A stretch of DNA of 20,966 bases, taken from AC-32 sp036265535 (GTDB lineage: Bacteria; Actinomycetota; Thermoleophilia; Gaiellales; Gaiellaceae). Location: assembly GCA_036265535.1 (NCBI GenBank), contig DATAOV010000025.1, forward strand, positions 1 through 20,966, in the 5' to 3' direction. The position numbers and the translations under genes were made by a program. Of the stretch, positions 12,039 through 19,546 are shown piece by piece. Each line of letters begins with the position of its first letter. Position 1 is the stretch's first letter. Under the pieces are notes generated by a model. That model had not been told where the DNA came from. It saw only the letters and a list, made by a program, of their open reading frames with translations, and made no database searches.

Positions 12039-13919
12039 TTACGCCTGCGCCTCCTCAAACAGGCGCTCCCAGCGGGAGATCAGTCCCTGCAGTTCGTCGC
12101 GGGCGCTGCGGTGAGCCGCCAGGGTGGACACATCCGACCAGTCCTCGGACAGGCGTCGCTCCAGTCTGGCGACCGCTTCCTCCTGCCGAGAGATCTCGCT
12201 CTCGAGGCGCTCGAGCTCGGACGGACGCGGAGCGCGCGGCCGCTGCGGCTTCGGCTTCTCCTTGCGCGGCCGGGCCGGCTGCGCCGGCGCCTCGGGCGGC
12301 TCCGCCCGACGCTGCGCGTACTCGGCCCACCCGCCGTCGTAGGAGTTGATCGACTTGTCCTCGATCGCGAGCAGCCGCTGGGCGACCGCATCGAGCAGCG
12401 CGCGGTCGTGCGAGACGAGCAGCACCGTTCCGGGGAACGCGTCGAGCGCGGCCTCCAGCGCCTCCCGGCTCTCGAGATCGAGGTGGTTGGTCGGCTCGTC
12501 GAGCACGAGGAAGTTCGCCCCGGAGGCGACCACGAGCGCGAGCGCGAGTCGCCGCCGCTCGCCGCCCGAAAGCGCGGTGACCGGCTTCTCATGCTGTTCC
12601 CAGCCCGAGAAGAGGAAGCGGCCGAGGAGGTTCTGGGCCTGCGGGCGTGTCAAACCGGTCGCCCGCTGCGTGCAGTCGAGGACGCTGCCGCGCTCGTCGA
12701 GCTCGACCTCGTGCTGGGAGAAGTAAGCGGGCACGACGCCGTGGCCGAGGCGAACCTTGCCGTCTCGCGCCGCCCGTGCGCCGAGGATCGTCTCGAGGAG
12801 CGTCGTCTTGCCGGAGCCGTTTGGCCCGACGAGCCCGACATGCTCACCGCGCTCGAGCGCGAAGCTCGCAGCGGTCAGCAGGTCCTTGTCGCCCGCGCTG
12901 ACCTCGAGCGCTGTCGCCTCGACGACGGTGCGGCCGCTGCGGGCCGGCTTGAGAAAGTCGAACCCGAGGGAGCGGCTGCGCCGGTTGAGGAGCTCCAGCT
13001 CGCCGGTCGCGCCGGCGCGCTCCTTCTGCAGGCGCTCGATCTGCGTCAGCTTCGCCTGAGCCTGCTTCGCCTTGCTCTTCTTGTACCGGAAGCGCTCGAC
13101 GAAGCGCTCGAGGCGCGCGATGTCGACACCGACCCGCTCTGCGGTCTTGGCAGCCGCCGCCGCGCGCGCCGCCTTCTCGATCCGCCAGGTGTGCCAAGGA
13201 CCCGGGAAGAAGAGGGAGCGGCCGGCCTCGAGCTCGAGCACGCCCGTGGTGACCGCCTCCAGGAACCAGCGGTCGTGCGCGACGAGGATGACGGCCGCGT
13301 CGAGCGACTGCAGCTCCTGCTCGAGCCACTCGAGGTTCTCGACGTCGAGGTGATTGGTCGGCTCGTCCAGGAGCAGGAGATCGGGGTCGCCGGCGAGCGC
13401 TCGCGCCAGCGATGCACGCGTCAGCTCGCCGCCCGAGAACGTCTCGAGCGGCCGGTCGAGGTCCCGCTCGACGAACCCGAGGCCCCGCAGCGTTCCGGCC
13501 GCGCGTTCGCGCCATGTGTAGCCGCCTGCGTGCTCGAGCCGTGCCTGGGCGTCGGCGTAGCGGCGCAGTGTGGCCGGCCCGTGGTCGCCCGAGGCCATCG
13601 CCTGCTCGAGCGCGCGCAGCTCCTCCTCGGTCTCGACGAGATCGCGCGCGCCGCTGAGTGCGTACTCGCGCAGGCTCAGCCCGTGCTGGAGCGGCGGCCG
13701 CTGGTCGTGGAGGGCGATGCGCGTCCCCTTCGCGAACGCGAGCTCGCCTCCGTGCCGCTCGCTCTCGCCCATGAGCATGCGCAGCAACGTCGTCTTGCCG
13801 GCGCCGTTCGGCCCGGAGAGCGCCAGCCGGTCGCGGCGCTCGACCGAGAACGAGACGCCCTCGAACAAGAGCGAGCCGGCAAGCTCCTTGCGCAGGTTGG
13901 AGGCGGTGACGACTGCCAT
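12039..13919 (-). CDS. ABC-F family ATPase (Uup/EttA-like ribosome-associated)
   Basis: 626 residues with two ABC ATPase domains and no membrane segment. Domain 1: Walker A GPNGAGKTT (36-44), signature FSGGELTR, Walker B DLLLLDEPTNHLD. Domain 2: Walker A GPNGSGKTT (near 363), signature LSGGERRR, Walker B NFLVLDEPTNHLD. A basic, alpha-helical linker (RYKKSKAKQAQAKLTQIERLQKER region) joins them, and the C-terminus is a coiled coil (SELERLESEISRQEEAVARLERRL) after a Pro/Lys/Arg-rich stretch, as in Uup. ABC-F proteins act on the ribosome as translation factors or give antibiotic protection; which applies is unclear. ATG 13919 is six bases after TAGGCT, probably leaderless. Its stop is only seven bases from the convergent ANTAR gene's stop. 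Confidence 0.93.
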   Translation of the reverse strand: MAVVTASNLRKELAGSLLFEGVSFSVERRDRLALSGPNGAGKTTLLRMLMGESERHGGELAFAKGTRIALHDQRPPLQHGLSLREYALSGARDLVETEEELRALEQAMASGDHGPATLRRYADAQARLEHAGGYTWRERAAGTLRGLGFVERDLDRPLETFSGGELTRASLARALAGDPDLLLLDEPTNHLDVENLEWLEQELQSLDAAVILVAHDRWFLEAVTTGVLELEAGRSLFFPGPWHTWRIEKAARAAAAAKTAERVGVDIARLERFVERFRYKKSKAKQAQAKLTQIERLQKERAGATGELELLNRRSRSLGFDFLKPARSGRTVVEATALEVSAGDKDLLTAASFALERGEHVGLVGPNGSGKTTLLETILGARAARDGKVRLGHGVVPAYFSQHEVELDERGSVLDCTQRATGLTRPQAQNLLGRFLFSGWEQHEKPVTALSGGERRRLALALVVASGANFLVLDEPTNHLDLESREALEAALDAFPGTVLLVSHDRALLDAVAQRLLAIEDKSINSYDGGWAEYAQRRAEPPEAPAQPARPRKEKPKPQRPRAPRPSELERLESEISRQEEAVARLERRLSEDWSDVSTLAAHRSARDELQGLISRWERLFEEAQA

Positions 13920-13925
13920 GATCGA

Positions 13926-13949
13926 AGCCTAGTCCTGGCGGCGTAAGGT
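13926..13949. promoter_or_regulatory. Divergent -10 boxes for ABC-F and FGGY kinase genes
   Basis: In the 38-base gap, TAGGCT on the minus strand (13931-13926) is six bases from the ABC-F ATG, and TAAGGT on the plus strand (13944-13949) is eight bases from the kinase ATG. TAAGGT could instead serve as a distant AAGG ribosome site. No -35 boxes are obvious. Confidence 0.4.
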
Positions 13950-13957
13950 GCCGAGCC

Positions 13958-15310
13958 ATGTATGTGCTCGCACTCGACGTCGGCAGCTCGTCGGTTCGCG
14001 CTCGTGTCTACGACGAGCTCGGGCGTGAGCTGGACGCCGCTGCGCAGCGGATCTACAGCGCCGACTACGGCCGGGACGGATCGGCCGTGCTCGATGCCGA
14101 ACGCCTCGTCGAAGCCTCTCGGCAGGTGCTCGACGAAGCGCGGGCCGGAGCGCCGCCGGTCGCCGCGGTGGCGATCTCCTGCTTCTGGCACAGCCTGCTC
14201 GCGCTCGACTCGAGCAACAACCCGCTCACGCCGGTGCTGCTCTGGCAGGATCGCCGCTCGGCGCGCCAGGCCGCCGAGCTCGCCGAACGGCTCGACTCGG
14301 AAGAGGTGCACCGCCGCACGGGCTGCGTGCTGCACACGAGCTACTGGCCGGCGAAGCTGGCCTGGCTCGCCGCAGAGCATCAGGAGGTCTCTGCCAAGGC
14401 CGAGCGCCTCGTCTCATTCGCGGACTACCTGTTCCTCCGACTCACCGGCGAGCTGCGGACGAGCCTCTCGACGGCCTCGGGGACCGGGCTGCTCGATCTC
14501 CGCGCCCGGACCTGGGACGCGGGCCTGCTCGAGGTTCTCGAACTGGGCGCCGAGCAACTCCCTCCGATCTCGGACGAGCCCAGCTCGGCGCAGGAGCCCG
14601 TCTTCCCGCCGGTCGGCGACGGCGCCTGCTCGAACCTCGGTGCCGGCTGCGCCGGGCCGCAGCGCGCGGCGCTGATGATCGGCACTTCCGGTGCCTTCCG
14701 TGTCCTGCGCGAGACCCGGGATCCCGGCCCTCGGCCCGGCCTCTTCTGCTACCTGCTCGACGACGAGCACATGGTCGAAGGCGGCGCCGTCTCCGACGGG
14801 GGCAACCTCTACGCCTGGTTGAAGCAGACGCTGCAGCTGGACGGAGCGAGCCTGGGCGAGCCCGACGGCCACGGGCTCACCTTTCTGCCGCTGCTGGGCG
14901 GCGAGCGGAGCCCCGGCTGGAACACGAAGGCGACCGGCGCCGTTGCCGGGCTGACATTCGACGTGCGACCGGGCGACCTCCTTCAGGCCGCGCTCGAGGG
15001 CGTCGCGTACCGGTTTGCCGAGCTCGCCGAGCTCCTGCCCGAGGTGGAAGAGATCGTCGCGACCGGGCACGCGCTCCTCGTGAGCCCGGAGTGGGTCCAG
15101 CTCTGCGCCGACGTCCTCGGGCGGCCGGTCACCGCGTCGGCCGTGGCGGAGGGCTCGGCGAGAGGTGCAGCCGTCTACGGCCTGGAACGGCTCGGCGCCG
15201 AGCCCGAAGATGCGCCACTCGGGCCCGTGCACGAGCCGGATCCCGAGCGCGGCGAGGTCTACGCGGCGGCCCGCGAGCGGCAGCGCGACCTCTACCGCCG
15301 GCTCTTCTAG
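13958..15310 (+). CDS. FGGY-family carbohydrate kinase (gluconokinase-like candidate)
   Basis: 450 residues, two actin-like domains. N-terminal phosphate-binding loop LALDVGSSSVRARVYDE, then PVLLWQDRRSARQA (sugar-contact region) and TASGTGLLDLRARTWD; C-terminal IGTSGAFRVL, GAVSDGGNLYAWLKQT and LEGVAYRFAELAELL. ATP-dependent phosphorylation of a sugar or sugar acid is certain at family level, the substrate is not. The context of transketolase, RpiB, transaldolase, Pgi and a 6-phosphogluconate dehydrogenase makes gluconate (giving 6-phosphogluconate) or xylulose (giving xylulose 5-phosphate) the best candidates. Its length is shorter than XylB (about 480). It ends in a CTAG whose TAG also stops the convergent transketolase gene. 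Confidence 0.88.
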   Translation: MYVLALDVGSSSVRARVYDELGRELDAAAQRIYSADYGRDGSAVLDAERLVEASRQVLDEARAGAPPVAAVAISCFWHSLLALDSSNNPLTPVLLWQDRRSARQAAELAERLDSEEVHRRTGCVLHTSYWPAKLAWLAAEHQEVSAKAERLVSFADYLFLRLTGELRTSLSTASGTGLLDLRARTWDAGLLEVLELGAEQLPPISDEPSSAQEPVFPPVGDGACSNLGAGCAGPQRAALMIGTSGAFRVLRETRDPGPRPGLFCYLLDDEHMVEGGAVSDGGNLYAWLKQTLQLDGASLGEPDGHGLTFLPLLGGERSPGWNTKATGAVAGLTFDVRPGDLLQAALEGVAYRFAELAELLPEVEEIVATGHALLVSPEWVQLCADVLGRPVTASAVAEGSARGAAVYGLERLGAEPEDAPLGPVHEPDPERGEVYAAARERQRDLYRRLF

Positions 15311-17151
15311 GCCCTGATCGGAGTCTCGACCAGGGCCTGCGCGGCCTCGACGATGTGATCCGCGTCGATCCCGGCTGCGGCAAGCAGCTCGGCCGGCTTG
15401 CCCGAGCCTGGGAGATCGCGGACGGCCAGCCGCACGACTCGGGCCGGGGCCTCGCCGTCCGATAACGCCTCAAGCACCGCGTCGCCGATGCCGCCCTCAG
15501 ACCAGTGGTCCTCGACGGTCAGGATCCGCCCGCCCGTGGCCTCGGCGGCCGCCCGAAGCGTTTCGCCGTCCACCGGCTTGACCGAGTAGAGGTCGATCAC
15601 CCGGGCCGAGATGCCCTCGCTCTCCAGCTGCTCGGCGGCCTTCAGCGACTCGTGCAATGTGATCCCCGCGGCGACGATCGCGAGGTCGTCGCCGTCGCGC
15701 AGAACACGTGAGCCGCCGACCGGGAAGTCCTCGTCCGCGCCGTACACGACAGGGGTCGCAGCCCGCGTGGTACGCAGGAAGACGATCCCTTCGCGCTCGG
15801 CCATCTCGGCGACGAGCTTCGCCGTCTGGTTCGCGTCGCACGGGTAGAGCACCGTCGAGCCATGGACGGCGCGCATCATCGCGAGATCCTCGAGCGCCAT
15901 CTGCGACGGCCCGTCCTCGCCGATCGAGACACCGGCGTGCGAGCCCGAGAGGCGGATGTTCGCCTGGCTGATCGCGGCCATGCGGATGAAGTCGTACGCG
16001 CGCGAGAAGAACGCTGCGAAGGTCGACGCGAACGGCACCCAGCCACGCACCTGCAGGCCAACGGCCGCCGCGACCAGCTGCTGCTCCGCGATGAACATCT
16101 CGAAGTAGCGCTCCGGATAGGCCTTGGCGAACAGCTCCGCGTACGTCGAGTTGCTCACCTCGCCGTCGAGAGCGACGACCCTGCCGTTCGCGCCGCCGAG
16201 CGCGACGAGTGCCTCTCCGTAGGCCAGCCGCGTCGCGACGTCCTCGCCGAGCTCCCACGTAGGCAGCTCGAGCGCACCCTCCTCGAACTCGTTCGGCTGG
16301 TCGTCGAAGGTCGGCTTGGCGACGTCGATCACGATGTGCCGCTCTCCGCCGAGCTCCTCGATCGCCTGCTCGGGGTTGTCGAGCGCCTTGCCGTGCCAGT
16401 TGGGCTTGTTCTCGACCTCCTTCACGCCCTTGCCCTTGATCGTCTTGGCCACGATCACGGTGGGCTCGTCCTTCGTCTCCACGGCCTCGGCGTACGCCCG
16501 GTCGATCGCCTCGACGTCGTGCCCGTCGATCTCGATCGCCTTCCAGCCGAAGGCCCGAGCGCGGTCGGCGTAGGAGTCGAGGTCCCAGCCGTGCATGGTC
16601 TCGCCGCGCTGCCCGAGGCGGTTGACGTCGATGATCGCCGTCAGGTTGTCGAGCCCGTAGAACGCAGCGTGCTCGAAGGCCTCCCACACGGAGCCCTCGG
16701 CGATCTCGCTGTCGCCACAGAGGACCCAGGTGCGGTACGGAAGCCGGTCGAGCTTCTTCCCCGCGAGCGCGATGCCGACGCCATACGGCAGGCCCTGACC
16801 AAGCGAGCCGGTGGCGACGTCGACCCAGGGGATCGCCGGTGTGGGGTGGCCCTGGAGCCGGCTCCCGAAGACGCGGAAGGTGAGCAGCTCCTCGTCGGTG
16901 ATCGCGCCTGCCGCCTTGTACATCGAGTAGAGCAGCGGCGAGGCGTGCCCCTTGGAGAAGACGAGGTGGTCGTTGCGCGGGTCGTCCGGCGAGTCGAAGT
17001 CGTAGTGAAGGTATTTCGCCAGCAGGACCGCCATCAGGTCGGCGGGGGACATCGACGAGGTCGGGTGGCCCGACTTGGTCACGTTGCTGCTGCGGATCGA
17101 ATCGACGCGCAGCTGCTGTCCCAGTTCCCGCCAGAGCTCGGTCTCGTTCAT
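15307..17151 (-). CDS. tkt: Transketolase (short, animal/archaeal-like form)
   Basis: 614 residues, shorter than E. coli TktA (663). Moves two-carbon ketol units between sugar phosphates with thiamine diphosphate. Motifs: KSGHPTSSMSPADLMAVLL, FSKGHASPLLY, thiamine site CGDSEIAEGSVWEAFEHA (GDS where GDG is usual) with IIDVNRLGQ, catalytic glutamate in MFIAEQQLVAAAVGL, and SHAGVSIGEDGPSQMALEDLA. The N- and C-terminal halves of some actinobacteria are separate genes; here they are fused. ATG 17151 is chosen because a near-perfect AAGGAGGT lies nine bases upstream; the frame stays open beyond it but without family character. Divergent from rpiB and convergent with the FGGY kinase. It supplies the pentose-phosphate branch together with the genes on the other strand. 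Confidence 0.95.
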   Translation of the reverse strand: MNETELWRELGQQLRVDSIRSSNVTKSGHPTSSMSPADLMAVLLAKYLHYDFDSPDDPRNDHLVFSKGHASPLLYSMYKAAGAITDEELLTFRVFGSRLQGHPTPAIPWVDVATGSLGQGLPYGVGIALAGKKLDRLPYRTWVLCGDSEIAEGSVWEAFEHAAFYGLDNLTAIIDVNRLGQRGETMHGWDLDSYADRARAFGWKAIEIDGHDVEAIDRAYAEAVETKDEPTVIVAKTIKGKGVKEVENKPNWHGKALDNPEQAIEELGGERHIVIDVAKPTFDDQPNEFEEGALELPTWELGEDVATRLAYGEALVALGGANGRVVALDGEVSNSTYAELFAKAYPERYFEMFIAEQQLVAAAVGLQVRGWVPFASTFAAFFSRAYDFIRMAAISQANIRLSGSHAGVSIGEDGPSQMALEDLAMMRAVHGSTVLYPCDANQTAKLVAEMAEREGIVFLRTTRAATPVVYGADEDFPVGGSRVLRDGDDLAIVAAGITLHESLKAAEQLESEGISARVIDLYSVKPVDGETLRAAAEATGGRILTVEDHWSEGGIGDAVLEALSDGEAPARVVRLAVRDLPGSGKPAELLAAAGIDADHIVEAAQALVETPIRA

Positions 17152-17159
17152 CGGGCCGG

Positions 17160-17167
17160 ACCTCCTT
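17160..17167 (-). promoter_or_regulatory. Strong Shine-Dalgarno of the transketolase gene
   Basis: AAGGAGGT on the minus strand, nine bases before ATG 17151, decides this start against earlier in-frame positions. It stands out in a window where many starts lack any such site. The 49-base gap to rpiB also holds the direct repeat GTAACGTAAC (17184-17193), which may be part of the divergent promoters. Confidence 0.75.
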
Positions 17168-17200
17168 GGACGACGACTGCCGGGTAACGTAACGGTCCTG

Positions 17201-17659
17201 ATGAGAGTCGCGGTCGCCTTCGACCACCGCGGCGTCAAGCTGCGCGAGAAGCTGCTGGCCGAGCTGGCCGCCCTCGGGCACGAGACGGTCGATCTGGGCA
17301 CCGACAAGCCCGAGCCGAGGATCGACTACCCGGACAAGGCGCGCGAGGTCGGCCATACGATTCGGAGCGGCGAGGTCGAGCGGGCGGTGCTCGTCTGCGG
17401 CTCGGGCGTCGGCGCCTCCGTGGCCGCGAACAAGCTCACCGGCATCCGTGCGGGGATCTGCCACGACACGTATTCGGCGCACCAGGGCGTCGAGCACGAC
17501 GACATGAACGTGCTCTGCCTGGGCTCGGAGGTCGTGGGTCCCGAGCTGGCTGTCGAGCTGACGCGGGCCTTTCTGGCCGCCCGTTTCGACGGCGGTGAGC
17601 GGTACGTGCGCCGGCTTGAAAAGATCGAAGAGATGGAAAGGGAGAAGAGCTATGGCTAA
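17201..17659 (+). CDS. rpiB: Ribose-5-phosphate isomerase B
   Basis: 152 residues, the usual length for the RpiB/LacAB family. Interconverts ribose 5-phosphate and ribulose 5-phosphate. Visible residues: Asp8-His9 in AFDHRG, catalytic Cys66 in LVCGSGVGASVAANK with the anion hole GSG(V)G, and His99 in GVEHDDMNVLCLGSEVVG. The C-terminal helix is extended and charged (RLEKIEEMEREK). ATG 17201 has no Shine-Dalgarno; TAACGT lies ten bases upstream and the start may be near-leaderless. It overlaps tal by eight bases and begins the rpiB-tal-hydrolase-pgi-gnd run. Confidence 0.94.
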   Translation: MRVAVAFDHRGVKLREKLLAELAALGHETVDLGTDKPEPRIDYPDKAREVGHTIRSGEVERAVLVCGSGVGASVAANKLTGIRAGICHDTYSAHQGVEHDDMNVLCLGSEVVGPELAVELTRAFLAARFDGGERYVRRLEKIEEMEREKSYG

Positions 17660-18758
17660 ATCGCGACTGCACCAGCTGTCCGAGCTCGGGCAGAGCGTCT
17701 GGATCGACTTTCTCTCCCGCCACATGCTCCGGAGCGGAGAGTTGGCGCGGATGATGGAGGACGACGCCGTCGTCGGCGTGACCTCTAACCCGACCATCTT
17801 CCAGAAGGCGATCTCCGAGGGCGACCTCTACGACGATCAGCTGCGCGAGGTGCTGGCCGAGGAGGACGATGCGAAGGAGGTCTTCCTCAAGCTCGCTGTC
17901 AAGGACGTCCAGGATGCCTGCGACCTCCTTCGGAAGGTCTGGGACGGCGGCAGCGGTCAGAACGGCTACGTCTCGATCGAGGTCGACCCGAACCTCGCGT
18001 ACGACACCGACGGGACGATCGCCGAGGCTCAGCGGCTCCACGAGCTCGTCGACCGGCCCAACTGCTTCGTGAAGATTCCCGCGACCGAGGCCGGCCTGCC
18101 CGCGATCGAGGAGATGATCGCCCGCGGCCGCTCGATCAACGTGACGTTGATCTTCTCGCTCCAGCGCTACTCCGAGGTCGTCGAGGCCTTCCAGCGCGGG
18201 CTCGAGCGGCTGGTCGAGAGGGGCGGGGATCCCGGCCCGGTTGCCTCGGTGGCGAGCTTCTTCGTCTCGCGGGTGGACACGGAGGCCGACAGGCGGCTCG
18301 AGGAGATCGGCGGGCCGGACGAGCTGAAGGGCAAGCTCGCGATCGCGAACGCGAAGCTCGCCTACGAGCGCTACAAAGAGCTCCACTCGGGCGAGCGCTG
18401 GGAGGCGCTGGCCGCCAAGGGTGCGCGCAAGCAACGGTGCCTCTGGGCATCGACCTCGACCAAGAACCCCGAGTACCGCGACGTGATGTACGTCGAGGAG
18501 CTGATCGGCCCGGAGACCGTGAACACCATGCCGGAGGAGACGATCCGCGCGTTCCAGAATCACGGCGAGGTCGAGCTGACTCTGGAGCGCGACGTGGACG
18601 AGGCGCGCCGTGTGTTCGAACTGCTCGCGCAGGCGGGGGTCGACTACGACGATGTGGTCGCGACGCTCGAGCGCGAGGGCGTGGAGAAATTCTCCGACTC
18701 CTTCAGAGAGCTGCTCGACGGCGTTCGGGCCAAGAAGGGCGAGCTGGTCTCGGCCTGA
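17652..18758 (+). CDS. tal: Transaldolase
   Basis: 368 residues, the long actinobacterial form (M. tuberculosis Tal is about 373). Transfers a dihydroxyacetone unit between sedoheptulose 7-phosphate and glyceraldehyde 3-phosphate. Motifs: GVTSNPTIFQKAI, GYVSIEVDPNLAYDTDGTI, the Schiff-base lysine Lys141 in FVKIPATEAGLPAI, and INVTLIFSLQRY, followed by QRCLWASTSTKNP and YVEELIGPETVNTMP. ATG 17652 sits inside the end of rpiB and is preceded by AAAGGGAG with about eight bases spacing. The stop overlaps the next gene. In many actinobacteria this domain is fused to Pgi; here it is separate, with a hydrolase gene between. Confidence 0.95.
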   Translation: MAKSRLHQLSELGQSVWIDFLSRHMLRSGELARMMEDDAVVGVTSNPTIFQKAISEGDLYDDQLREVLAEEDDAKEVFLKLAVKDVQDACDLLRKVWDGGSGQNGYVSIEVDPNLAYDTDGTIAEAQRLHELVDRPNCFVKIPATEAGLPAIEEMIARGRSINVTLIFSLQRYSEVVEAFQRGLERLVERGGDPGPVASVASFFVSRVDTEADRRLEEIGGPDELKGKLAIANAKLAYERYKELHSGERWEALAAKGARKQRCLWASTSTKNPEYRDVMYVEELIGPETVNTMPEETIRAFQNHGEVELTLERDVDEARRVFELLAQAGVDYDDVVATLEREGVEKFSDSFRELLDGVRAKKGELVSA

Positions 18759-19546
18759 GCGTCACAGGCTCGGATCTGTACGTGGAGGTCGCCGGTGAAG
18801 GCCCGGCGGTCGTTCTGATCCACGCGGGGATCTGCGACAGCCGGATGTGGGACACGCAGTGGGACACCTACTCTCGTGCCCACCGCGTGCTGCGCTACGA
18901 CCAGCGCGGCTTCGGCCGCTCGCCGCTCGAGCCAGGGCGCTTCTCCTACGGTCGCGACCTGGTCGAGCTGATCGAGGGCGAGGCCTTCGAGCGGGCCTCG
19001 CTCGTGGGCGTGTCCATGGGGGGGCGGGTTGCGCTCGAAGTTGCCGTCGCGCGACCGGAGCTGGTCGAGGCGCTCGTGCTCGTCGGCGCGGGTCTGCGCG
19101 GCCACGACTGGTCGGAAGAGATGAACGCTGCGGACGCCGAGGAGGAGGCGGCGCTCGGTCGCGGCGATCTCGATGCTGCAGCCGAGGTGGCTGTCCGTAC
19201 CTGGGTCGACGGCCCGAGGCGCCGTCCCGAAGACGTGGACCCGTCGTTGCGCGCCAAGGTGGCCGAGATGCAGCGGCGCGCCTACGAGCTCCAGCTGCCG
19301 GTCGAGAGTCTCGCCGAGGAAGAGCCGCTGGTCGCCGACCTGTCAGAGCGGCTCGGAGAGATCACCGCCCCAACGCTCGTCGTGGTCGGTGACGAAGACG
19401 TGCCGGACATCCACCAGATCGCGGATCGCCTCGAGCGCGAGATTCCCGGCGCCCGGCGTGCGACAATCGCCGACAGCGCCCACGTCCCGAGCATGGAGCG
19501 GCCTCGCGAGTTCGACGAGCTCGTGCTTGGCTTTCTCGACGCGTGA
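18755..19546 (+). CDS. Alpha/beta-hydrolase fold protein (start uncertain, possibly CTG)
   Basis: About 263 residues. Oxyanion loop region VVLIHAGICDSRMW, YDQRGFGRS, nucleophile elbow GVSMGGRVA, acid in VVGDEDVPDIH and histidine in DSAHVPSMERP, all in the usual order. Such proteins can be esterases, lactonases or hydrolases of other bonds; a 6-phosphogluconolactonase-like role would suit the neighbourhood but nothing in the sequence shows it. No in-frame ATG, GTG or TTG allows a full N-terminus: the first strand needs SDLYVEVAGEGP, and the only GTG (18782) lies inside it. CTG 18755 overlaps the tal stop as CTGA, mirroring ATGA/GTGA junctions nearby. The last four bases overlap pgi. Confidence 0.85.
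   Translation: MSVTGSDLYVEVAGEGPAVVLIHAGICDSRMWDTQWDTYSRAHRVLRYDQRGFGRSPLEPGRFSYGRDLVELIEGEAFERASLVGVSMGGRVALEVAVARPELVEALVLVGAGLRGHDWSEEMNAADAEEEAALGRGDLDAAAEVAVRTWVDGPRRRPEDVDPSLRAKVAEMQRRAYELQLPVESLAEEEPLVADLSERLGEITAPTLVVVGDEDVPDIHQIADRLEREIPGARRATIADSAHVPSMERPREFDELVLGFLDA

Noticed and set aside
12111..13946. 611-codon open frame on the plus strand opposite the ABC-F gene
   Set aside because: The minus strand has both Walker A and signature motifs of ABC-F; the antisense frame is compositional.
15862..17187. 441-codon open frame on the plus strand opposite transketolase
   Set aside because: Antisense to a full transketolase with a strong ribosome site; no motifs in this frame.
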